Assembly (NCBI GenBank): GCA_027452065.1 | Contig: DAIDHC010000150.1 | Location: 1-32,354 of the forward strand | DNA from: Bryobacterales bacterium | Lineage (GTDB): Bacteria; Acidobacteriota; Terriglobia; Bryobacterales; Bryobacteraceae | Length of the DNA: 32,354 nt | Reading direction: 5' to 3' | Part shown: in pieces, positions 23,722-30,513 of the stretch | How the letters are laid out: each line of letters begins with the position of its first letter | Numbering within the stretch: the stretch's first letter is position 1 | The notes under the pieces: model-generated | The model's database searches: none | Told to the model about the DNA's origin: nothing | Seen by the model: the letters and a program-made list of their open reading frames with translations, nothing else | Translations under genes and position numbers: made by a program

Positions 23722-23889
23722 TTACGGCAGCGCGTAGGTGATGCCGGTGATGAACTGGAACGAGTTCTTCTTGAAGCCCGCGGGGGGGTTGTTGAGGAAC
23801 GTATCGATGACGCCGGTGGTGAAGTTGAACCGCTTGTACAAAGGCAGTGTGAGGTTGACGAAGCCGGCGGCGGAATAGGCGCTCAGGTT
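23722..23889 (-). repeat. Second copy of the 168-bp direct repeat (3' end of the intact DUF481 gene)
   Basis: It matches 17300-17467 at 158 of 168 positions without gaps. Here it is the functional end of the DUF481 gene. Confidence 0.85.
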
Positions 23890-24885
23890 ATTCCAGGCGG
23901 GCGTCACGGTGAGCCCTTGGGCCAGAACGATGTTGTGAGCGAACTTGCGGGTGTAGTTTTCGCCGAAGACCGAACCGATGAGGCTTTCGCTGGCGGCGCC
24001 GTTGAACTGCTGGTGGATATAGCTGATGCCGCCCTTGAGGTCGAGCTCGGAGACGCTGGATTTGAAAACGGTCCAGCCGAGGCCTCCGCTATAGGTTTGC
24101 TGAAGGTAGAGGCCCTGGGCGAAGTTGTGGTCGAAGGCGGCCTGGCCGAAGCCGTAGAGGCTGGGCGAAAAATACTCGTCGCGTTCGGCGTCGGCATGGT
24201 AGATCTCGGTCTTGATGCTGGGGGTATTGGGCTGCGAGAGGATGCCGTAGGAGGTGCTGAAGTCGACCAGGGTGCGGTTGTCGGGTTGGAGCCAGGTTTC
24301 GCTGGGGACGGTTCGGATGAGGCTGACGGCGGCGTTGAAGGCGCGGCTGTTCTGGGTGGCTTCGACGAGGGAGGCGCCGCCGGTGATGGTGCCGGCCCAG
24401 TTCTGGAACATGCCGGGCGAGGCGAGAACGGCTTTCTGGAAGGCGGCCTCGTCGATGACGTCGGCGGCGCCGGCGACGGGCATGGTTTGGGCGGGGGCGC
24501 CGGGGGCGGGCGTAATTTGCAGTGTCTGGCCGGTCATGGAGAGGGTGCCCTGGGGAACTTTGGAGGAGTCGACATGGCGCCGGAGCGGCAGGCCTTTGGG
24601 AATGACGGCGAATTTCTGCGAGGATTGGAGCGATTCGATCTTGCTCCAGTCGACGGTGATCTCGCCGGCCATGTCGCTTTTGAAGAGCACCGAGGTGCCG
24701 GTGACGCGTTCAAGCGTGCCGATGAGTTTTTCGCCATCGGTGAAGATGAGGACGTCGGGGGCGGGTTTTGGGGGAGCGGGGGCGGGTTGTTGGGCGGAGG
24801 CACCCACGGCGCCGAGGAGGGCCACGGCGAGAAGGCCGGGGAGAGAGAAAGGCGTTTGGTGGAAGCGGCGTAGTTTCAGCATCAT
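23722..24885 (-). CDS. DUF481 outer-membrane beta-barrel protein (YdiY-like), 387 aa
   Basis: The signal peptide is residues 1 to about 32 (FSLPGLLAVALLGAVGASAQ), followed by a Pro-rich linker. An N-terminal small domain (about 40-110: DVLIFTDGEKLIGTLERVTG, then ITVDWSKIESLQSSQKF) looks like the SH3-like domain often placed before DUF481. From about residue 160 the alternating strands of a DUF481 barrel follow (WAGTITGGASLVEATQNSRA; AAFDHNFAQGLYLQQTYSGG; YIHQQFNGA), ending FQFITGITYALP with the aromatic/hydrophobic end usual for outer-membrane proteins. E. coli YdiY is described as salt-induced; the role here is unknown. The start is ATGATG, so 24885 or 24882, with a weak AAGG six bases upstream. 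Its 3' end is duplicated at 17300-17467. Confidence 0.82.
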   Translation of the reverse strand: MMLKLRRFHQTPFSLPGLLAVALLGAVGASAQQPAPAPPKPAPDVLIFTDGEKLIGTLERVTGTSVLFKSDMAGEITVDWSKIESLQSSQKFAVIPKGLPLRRHVDSSKVPQGTLSMTGQTLQITPAPGAPAQTMPVAGAADVIDEAAFQKAVLASPGMFQNWAGTITGGASLVEATQNSRAFNAAVSLIRTVPSETWLQPDNRTLVDFSTSYGILSQPNTPSIKTEIYHADAERDEYFSPSLYGFGQAAFDHNFAQGLYLQQTYSGGLGWTVFKSSVSELDLKGGISYIHQQFNGAASESLIGSVFGENYTRKFAHNIVLAQGLTVTPAWNNLSAYSAAGFVNLTLPLYKRFNFTTGVIDTFLNNPPAGFKKNSFQFITGITYALP

Positions 24886-25011
24886 GGAGTACCTTAATCA
24901 TGATACCGGCCGCGTTCGCAGGTTCGGAGCCCGATTTTTCCGTGGGACCGGGGGACTTGCTGGTACGTGGGGGAGGCCGGGGCGCTTGCGCCGAGGCCTC
25001 CCGATCACCGA

Positions 25012-27858
25012 TTAGCTGCAGCCGCTGGTGCCGCCGCAGTTTTCGCACTTGTAGCAGGAGCCGTTGCGGGTCATGATGCCGCCGCATTCGGCGCACATGG
25101 GGGCGTCGGAGGAGCCGGCGTCGAAGGGGAGCGACTGCTGGGGCTCGGGCTCGGTGGGGCGGAGCGCGGGCGCGTGGCCGGCTTCGGTGACGGCGTACTC
25201 GGGGCCGAGGAACTTGGCGCCGAGCCAGCGGAAGATGTAATCCATGATCGACTTGGCGTAGGGGATCTGCTGATTGCCGGTCCAGCCGCTGGGCTCGAAG
25301 CGGACATGGCTGAACTTGTCGACGAAGAACTTGAGCGGGACGCCGTACTGGAGGGCGTAGGAGATGGAGGTGGCGAAGCTGTCCATGAGGCCGGAGATGG
25401 TGGAGCCTTCCTTGGCCATGGAGATGAAGACCTCGCCGGGCGTGCCGTCCTCATAGAGGCCGACGGTGATGTAGCCTTCGTGGCCGCCGATGGAGAACTT
25501 ATGGGTGACGGACTGGCGTTCGTCGGGAAGCTTGCGGCGGACGGGGCGGTAGACGATCTTCTCGGCGACCGGGGCGGAGGCCGCGGCGGCCGCGGCGGCG
25601 GCTTTCTTCTCGGCCTTGCCGCCGGCGCCGGAGCTGAGCGGCTGTACGCGCTTGGAGCCGTCGCGGTAGATGGCGACGGCTTTGAGGCCGAGCTTCCAGC
25701 TTTCCAGATAGGCGTCGGCGATATCGGCGGCGGTGCACTCCTCGGGCATGTTGATGGTTTTGGAGATGGCGCCGGAGATGAAGGGCTGGACGGCGGCCAT
25801 CATGCGGACGTGGCCCATGTGGTGGATGAAGCGCTTGCCGTTCTGGGGGCGGAAGCTGCAGTCGAACACCGGGAGGTGTTCGTCCTTGAGGCCCGGGGCG
25901 CCTTCGATGGTGCCGGTGGAGTCGATGTGGGCGACGATGTTTTCGACCTGCTCGGGGTGGTAGCCGAGGCGGATGAGGGCTTGGGGGACGGTGTTGTTGA
26001 CGATTTTGATGACGCCGCCGCCGACCAGTTTTTTGTATTTGACGAGGGCGAGGTCGGGCTCGATGCCGGTTGTGTCGCAGTCCATCATGAAGCCGATGGT
26101 GCCGGTTGGGGCGATGACGGTGGTTTGGGCGTTGCGGAAGCCGGTTTCTTCGCCGAGGGCGTAGGCGTCGCGCCAGCAGGCTTCGGCGGCGGCGAACAGG
26201 GCGGGCGGGACGCGGCGGCTGTCGATGCCGGAGACGGCGCGGCCGTGCATGCGGATGACCTCGAGGAACGACTCCTCGTTGGGGGCGTAGCCGGGGCAGG
26301 GGCCGACGGCTTCGGCGATGCGGGCGCTGGTGAGATAGGCCTGGCCGCACATGACGGCGGAGATGGCGCCGGCCCAGTCGCGGCCGGCGGGGGAATCGTA
26401 GGGGATGCCCATGGACATGAGCAGGGCGCCGAGGTTGGCGAAGCCGAGGCCGAGCGGGCGGAAGTTGTGCGAATTGCGGGCGATCTTCTCGGTCGGGTAG
26501 CTGGCGCTATCGACGATGATTTCCTGGGCGAGGATGATGGTGTCGCAGGCGTGGCGGAAGGCCTCGACATCAAACTCGCCGCCGGGGCCGACGAACTTCA
26601 TGAGGTTGAGCGAGGCGAGGTTGCAGGCCGAGTCGTCCAGAAACATGTACTCGGAGCAGGGGTTGGAGGCGTTGATGCGGGCTGTTGCTTTGGAGGTGTG
26701 CCACTTATTAATGGTGGAGTCGAACTGCATGCCGGGGTCGCCGCACTGCCAGGTGGCTTCGGCGATTTCGTTGAGCAGCTCGCGGGCCTGGTAGCGTTTG
26801 AGGGGCTGGCCGGAGACGACGGAGCGGGTCCACCAGTCGCGGTTTTCGGAGGCGGCCTGCATGAACTCGTCGGTGGCGCGGACGGAGTTGTTGGCGTTCT
26901 GGAAGAAGATGGAGCTGTAGGCTTCGCCGTCGAGGGAGGAATCGTAGCCGGCGTCGATGAGGGTGTGGGCCTTCTTTTCTTCCTTGGCCTTGCACCAGAT
27001 GAAGGCTTCGATGTCGGGGTGTTCGGCGTTCAGGATGACCATTTTCGCGGCGCGCCGCGTTTTGCCGCCGCTTTTGATGACGCCGGCAAAGGCGTCGAAA
27101 CCCTTCATGAAGCTGAGCGGGCCGGAGGCTTTTCCGCCGCTGGACAGCGTACCGTCCTCTTCGCGGAGGCTGGAGAGGTTGGTGCCGGTGCCCGAGCCCC
27201 ACTTGAAGAGCATGCCCTCGGTTTTGGCCAGATCCAGGATGGATTCGAGCGTGTCGCCGACGCTGTTGATGAAGCAGGCCGAGCACTGGGGCTTGGCGAG
27301 GCCTTTTTCGAGCGGGCGGATCTCACCGGAAGCTTCGTCGAAATAGAAGCCGTAGCCGCGGGCCTCGCGCACGCCGACGTTGAACCAGACGGGCGAGTTG
27401 AAGCAGGCCTTCTGGGTGAGCATGAGGTGGGCGAGCTCGCCGCGGAAGTTTTCGGCATCCTCGGGGGCTTCGAAGTAGCGGCCGGCGAGGCCCCAGTCGG
27501 CGATGGAGTCGACGACTCGGTGGACGAGCTGGGCGACGCTGCGCTCGCGGTCGGGCGAGCCCATCTTCCCGTGGAAATATTTGCTGGCGACGATATTGGT
27601 GGCCGTTTGGGACCAGTCGGCGGGGACCTCAACGTCGCTTTGTTCGAAAATGACCGCGCCCTTGTCGTTGCCGATGGCGGCGGTGCGGAGCTCCCACTTG
27701 ATTTCGTCGTAGGGGGTGCGGCCGGGCTCGAGCTTTTGAGTAAAGTAGCGGGGGAAGCGGACGCCCTTGCGTTCGGCGACGGCAAGGGAAGTTCGGGCTG
27801 GTCTGGTTTCGACTTGTTTTTTCAATCGGGTACTGAGGTCAACGCTGGGCTGTCCCAT
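25012..27858 (-). CDS. nrdJ: Adenosylcobalamin-dependent (class II) ribonucleotide reductase
   Basis: It reduces ribonucleotides to deoxyribonucleotides with coenzyme B12 and needs no separate radical subunit. The start is set at ATG 27858 because GGAG lies five bases upstream; the frame extends seven codons further without a better site. In the 948-residue protein, FNSPVWFNVG (about 153-162) and QCSACFINSV (from 191) come first. Next is the active-site block NPCSE with N399, C401 and E403, and the second redox Cys412 in DDSACNL. PTGTIGFMMDCDTTG follows. A low-complexity Ala/Lys linker leads to a TSCPD-type domain (SIGGHEGYITVGLYEDGTPG), and the Cys-rich tail has a zinc-ribbon pattern (CAEC, CYKCENC) with a terminal Cys likely to shuttle electrons. 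An NrdR-type operator lies in its promoter. Confidence 0.95.
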   Translation of the reverse strand: MGQPSVDLSTRLKKQVETRPARTSLAVAERKGVRFPRYFTQKLEPGRTPYDEIKWELRTAAIGNDKGAVIFEQSDVEVPADWSQTATNIVASKYFHGKMGSPDRERSVAQLVHRVVDSIADWGLAGRYFEAPEDAENFRGELAHLMLTQKACFNSPVWFNVGVREARGYGFYFDEASGEIRPLEKGLAKPQCSACFINSVGDTLESILDLAKTEGMLFKWGSGTGTNLSSLREEDGTLSSGGKASGPLSFMKGFDAFAGVIKSGGKTRRAAKMVILNAEHPDIEAFIWCKAKEEKKAHTLIDAGYDSSLDGEAYSSIFFQNANNSVRATDEFMQAASENRDWWTRSVVSGQPLKRYQARELLNEIAEATWQCGDPGMQFDSTINKWHTSKATARINASNPCSEYMFLDDSACNLASLNLMKFVGPGGEFDVEAFRHACDTIILAQEIIVDSASYPTEKIARNSHNFRPLGLGFANLGALLMSMGIPYDSPAGRDWAGAISAVMCGQAYLTSARIAEAVGPCPGYAPNEESFLEVIRMHGRAVSGIDSRRVPPALFAAAEACWRDAYALGEETGFRNAQTTVIAPTGTIGFMMDCDTTGIEPDLALVKYKKLVGGGVIKIVNNTVPQALIRLGYHPEQVENIVAHIDSTGTIEGAPGLKDEHLPVFDCSFRPQNGKRFIHHMGHVRMMAAVQPFISGAISKTINMPEECTAADIADAYLESWKLGLKAVAIYRDGSKRVQPLSSGAGGKAEKKAAAAAAAASAPVAEKIVYRPVRRKLPDERQSVTHKFSIGGHEGYITVGLYEDGTPGEVFISMAKEGSTISGLMDSFATSISYALQYGVPLKFFVDKFSHVRFEPSGWTGNQQIPYAKSIMDYIFRWLGAKFLGPEYAVTEAGHAPALRPTEPEPQQSLPFDAGSSDAPMCAECGGIMTRNGSCYKCENCGGTSGCS

Positions 27859-27912
27859 GGTGTCTCCTGCGGGTGGCACGTTACGGAATGATGTCTTCGT
27901 CCGTGCACGTCA

Positions 27913-27942
27913 ATCATCACCCAATATATGGTGTCGCGTCAA
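27913..27942 (-). promoter_or_regulatory. Probable nrdJ promoter
   Basis: Read leftwards, TTGACG (27942-27937) is a good -35. After 18 bases comes GATGAT (27918-27913), a 4/6 -10. The predicted transcript would start near 27906 with a leader of about 48 bases carrying the ribosome site. The spacer is filled almost exactly by the NrdR-like box. Confidence 0.5.
27919..27934. promoter_or_regulatory. NrdR-box-like operator upstream of nrdJ
   Basis: ACCCAATATATGGTGT matches the published NrdR consensus acaCwAtATaTwGtgt at 14 of 16 positions. NrdR is the ATP/dATP-sensing repressor of ribonucleotide reductase genes and usually binds two boxes one to three helical turns apart. A weaker candidate (9/16) lies at 27949-27964, 30 bases upstream start to start. 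The position between -35 and -10 fits repression by occlusion. The nrdR gene is not in this window. Confidence 0.65.
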
Positions 27943-28597
27943 GAAATTTATCTATATGCTGCGCAGGATTTTACGAAAGAAAGTTCCTGGGGGGTGGGGC
28001 GGGGTTGGGGAGTGTGCGGACGGCGACGGGAGCCGGCGGCAATAGGCTCAGGGGAGACTCGCGAGGCGAGATCGAGGAGGGAGCGGTGTCGCCGGAGGTG
28101 GGGACGAGGGCGACAAGTGTATTTGATTCTGGAAAAGCTTGCGCGGGCGAGACGGACGAGATCGTACTCGCAAACCAGTGAAGCTTTTGCTGGAGAAAGC
28201 CTGTCTCCGCAGCACGGCGCTGAGTTGCGAACGGCCGGTGTTGTCCGGCTGAAGGTCGATCCAGCAACCGAGGAGAGGATTGGTCAGGCGATTCGCCGAG
28301 CGTTCGTCTTCGTTCACAACATCGACAGAGCCGGGCGGCTGGCCGTCGGGGACGACGAAAACATCCAGATCAGAGGATAGGCTTCGGAAGCCGAAGTGTC
28401 GGTTCCGGCGAAGCCCTATTCCGGAGGGAAGCAGGTATGTCTTTGAGCGGTGACGCGGGGCCGGAGATGCTATTTCACGAGCCGCCGCGCGCGGCCCCGC
28501 CGGACTTGTCGCAACCGGTAAATTTCTACCGCGTGGGCGGGGTGATGCGGCGGGAGGTGCCGGGGCATGTGCCGTGGGCGGAGGAGAGGGGAAGCCG
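27943..28597. other. Region between the nrdJ promoter and the serine hydrolase gene
   Basis: No convincing large gene. About 27980-28120 is G-rich on + with only shadow frames. The stretch 28200-28380 has an open + frame ending in TAG 28378-28380 (…RRAFVFVHNIDRAGRLAVG) with fair codon use but no start or ribosome site, so it may be a gene remnant. A small hairpin, CTTCGG-AAG-CCGAAG, lies at 28382-28396 just after that stop. A possible small gene from 28437 is listed separately. Confidence 0.35.
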
Positions 28598-28628
28598 CTA
28601 CTTTTCGGGATTCACTAAAGCTCCGTAA
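28437..28628 (+). CDS. Possible small hypothetical protein, 63 aa
   Basis: Not recognised. ATG 28437 has GGAGG at 28423-28427, nine bases upstream, and the codons end mostly in G or C. The peptide (MSLSGDAGPEMLFHEPPRAA to TKAP) has no signal peptide or known motif. Its last 31 bases overlap the 3' end of the serine hydrolase gene on the other strand, which counts against it. It may be a truncated end of a longer former gene. Confidence 0.28.
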   Translation: MSLSGDAGPEMLFHEPPRAAPPDLSQPVNFYRVGGVMRREVPGHVPWAEERGSRYFSGFTKAP

Positions 28629-29908
28629 ACCGTCGGGCGGCTGACGTGGTTCATCTGCGGTTGGCCTTTGCCGAACATCCGCTGGGTCATGCCAACGAAG
28701 ACCAGGTCATTGGTTGGATCCACCCAGAACCAGGTAGCGGCGGCGCCTTCCCAATAGAACGTTCCCTTGCCGACGACGTCGTCAGCGGTGTGCGGGTCGG
28801 TGAACACGGCGAGATCGTAGCCCCAGCCGTGGCCCGGCCGCATGACTGCGTTTCCGATGGAGAATTTGCCGGTCATCAGGCTCGGCGATAAGTGATTCGC
28901 GGTCATGAGGCCGACCGTGGCCGGCGAGAGAATGCGGGCGCCGTCGAGTTCGCCGTGATTCAGCAGCATCTGGGCGAAGCGGGCGTAGTCGGCCGCCGTC
29001 GAGACCAGGCCTCCTCCTCCCGAGGGCGCTCCCGGCAGGGAGGTGAAATCCGCTTTCGGCCCGGCGGCTTGACCGGTGACGATGAGGTTGCCGTCCGGTC
29101 CCGCCGAGTAGAGCGTCGCAAACCGGCTGCGCTTCTGTTCCGGCACGAAGAAGCCGGTATCGGTCATGCGCAGCGGCTTGAAGATCCGTTCTTCCATAAA
29201 CTCGGGCAGCGGCTTTCCGGAGAGCTTCTCGATGATGTAGCCCTGGATGTCGTTCGCCACGCTGTAGACCCACTTCGACCCCGGCTGGTAAAGCAGCGGC
29301 AGGCCGGCAAAGCATTTCATCATTTCGCCCAGGTTGGGGACAGCGAAGCAGTGCCCGGACATGTACAACTTGTCGACGGGAGTGGAGCCGAAGAGCCCGT
29401 AGGTAAAGCCGGCCGTGTGGGTCATGAGCTCGGCCATCGTCGGCGGGTGGGCCGGGGGTTCGGTGATCACCGCGCCGCTGCCGTCGACTTCCTTGAACAC
29501 CTGCAAGCCGTCGAACTCGGGAATGAATTTTGAGATCGGATCCGTGGGATGCCACTTGCCTTCCTCGTAGAGGATCATCATGGCGACGCCGGTGACGGGC
29601 TTGGTCATGGAATAGATGCGAAAAATCGTGTCATTGGTCATGGGAGCGCCGGAGGCAAAATCCCTCACGCCATAGGACCGTTCGTCCACTAACTTGCCGT
29701 GGCGCATCAGCAAGGTCACCACGCCGGCGAGAGTCTTGTCGTTCACGGGGCGCTCGATGGCTTCATGGAGCCGGCCCAGCCCTTCGGAGGAAAAGCCCAG
29801 AGACTCCGGGCTGGGACGCGCCGGCGGAGCCGCGGCGAGAACCGGGGCGAGGACGAGGAGGACGAGGCTTATGCGGCCGTTGGTTCTGTGGCGGACTCTG
29901 GGTTCCAT
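28598..29908 (-). CDS. Exported serine hydrolase of the beta-lactamase/DD-peptidase (SxxK) family, 436 aa
   Basis: The start is set at ATG 29908, giving MEPRVRHRTN and then the signal peptide (RISLVLLVLAPVLAAAPPA). The frame extends to 30013, but the extra part is Pro/Arg-rich and would cross the likely promoter. Class C beta-lactamase-like motifs are present: the nucleophile S100-M-T-K103 in FRIYSMTKPVTG, Y215-S-V in WVYSVANDIQGY, and a C-terminal HGWGYDLAVF region where the usual KTG/HxG motif lies. ELMTHTAGFTYG is typical of the family's esterase/peptidase members (EstB-like). It is more likely an esterase or peptidase than an antibiotic-resistance enzyme. It is probably periplasmic. Confidence 0.87.
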   Translation of the reverse strand: MEPRVRHRTNGRISLVLLVLAPVLAAAPPARPSPESLGFSSEGLGRLHEAIERPVNDKTLAGVVTLLMRHGKLVDERSYGVRDFASGAPMTNDTIFRIYSMTKPVTGVAMMILYEEGKWHPTDPISKFIPEFDGLQVFKEVDGSGAVITEPPAHPPTMAELMTHTAGFTYGLFGSTPVDKLYMSGHCFAVPNLGEMMKCFAGLPLLYQPGSKWVYSVANDIQGYIIEKLSGKPLPEFMEERIFKPLRMTDTGFFVPEQKRSRFATLYSAGPDGNLIVTGQAAGPKADFTSLPGAPSGGGGLVSTAADYARFAQMLLNHGELDGARILSPATVGLMTANHLSPSLMTGKFSIGNAVMRPGHGWGYDLAVFTDPHTADDVVGKGTFYWEGAAATWFWVDPTNDLVFVGMTQRMFGKGQPQMNHVSRPTVYGALVNPEK

Positions 29909-29915
29909 TCCACGG

Positions 29916-29921
29916 ATGATA
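29916..29921 (-). promoter_or_regulatory. Possible -10 hexamer very close to the serine hydrolase ATG
   Basis: Read leftwards, TATCAT ends seven bases before ATG 29908. There is no ribosome site between them apart from GTGGA touching the ATG. If the hexamer is used, transcription would begin at or next to the start codon, giving a leaderless mRNA. No clear -35 is visible. Confidence 0.3.
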
Positions 29922-30513
29922 GCGGAGCCGGGCGGGCGCGATGAGGCGAGCGGGGAAACGCCGTTTGAGGGACGTGCGGGACGGGGTTGGCGGGCCGGAA
30001 TCCCGATTCCCACGGCGCGGCCATCGAGCCGTTTCCCGAGGCGCCAATTGGGCCGGCGGCGTGTTCTTCGAGATGACCACGGAGGGCGGGCGGGAACGAG
30101 TGCGGGGGGGCCGGAGAGGCAGGATCGACGAGGGCGGCGGTGCCGCCGGACGCGCGTACGAGGGTGACAGGACGGGCGAGGGGAGTGGGGTCGGATTTGG
30201 CGGGGGCGGAGTCGGAGGTGACGGCGAGGGGGGTCCGCGGACGATGCCGACCGGGGCGGCGAAGCTTAGAGCGGCAGGGTCGAGGGCGGTGTCGCGGGAG
30301 TTGATGGGAAATCCTGGACGGGGATCCCAGCGGCGGGAGAGGCGTCGAGGTGGGGCTCGCCGGTGGGGACCTCGGTCAGGGCTCCGCTGAGGACGGCGGG
30401 GAGGATGCTGAGGCGGGTTATTTCTCCGGCGGAGTGCGGAGCGGCGGGAGGCCGTGTGCCGACGAGGGGAATGGAGGGGACCGATGCGGGAAGCGCAGGC
30501 GGAGCCGGGGGTG
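29922..30513. other. G-rich, strand-skewed region without an identifiable gene
   Basis: The + strand is strongly G-rich, so the minus strand is C-rich like the real genes of this window. Minus-strand frames look protein-like in pieces (for example SAGEITRLSILPAVLSGALT, then PTGEPHLDASPAAGIPVQ ending at a stop near 30270; later LARPVTLVRASGGTAALVDP). They lie in different frames and lack starts. The first piece begins just after the stop of the gene at 30514, one frame away. This may be decayed coding sequence or only a composition effect. Confidence 0.35.

Larger units (their letters stand above)
17300..23889. other. Lower-GC three-gene segment bounded by direct repeats
   Basis: Direct repeats of 168 bp (17300-17467 and 23722-23889, same orientation) enclose about 6.25 kb that holds only the three-gene secreted-protein operon. 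Sample blocks counted by hand inside it are 34/60 GC (18001-18060) and 37/60 (22501-22560). Outside it they are 46/60 (7201-7260), 42/60 (24301-24360) and 44/60 (26401-26460). Codon use inside is also less biased. No integrase, transposase, tRNA or terminal inverted repeat was found. The pattern fits insertion of foreign DNA that brought, or recombined through, a related gene 3' end. Duplication followed by deletion is an alternative. Confidence 0.55.

Noticed and set aside
24967..27891. A 974-codon open frame on + opposite nrdJ
   Set aside because: It is the antisense of a clearly identified gene with C-ending codons; its product is low-complexity Gly/Val/Asp/Ala without motifs or ribosome site.
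27859..27980. Cobalamin riboswitch before nrdJ
   Set aside because: The likely leader is only about 48 bases, too short for a B12 aptamer, and no B12-box-like word was seen.
27928..28380. A 150-codon + frame upstream of the small gene
   Set aside because: Its start codon lies inside the nrdJ operator and promoter; only the last third looks protein-like and has no start of its own.
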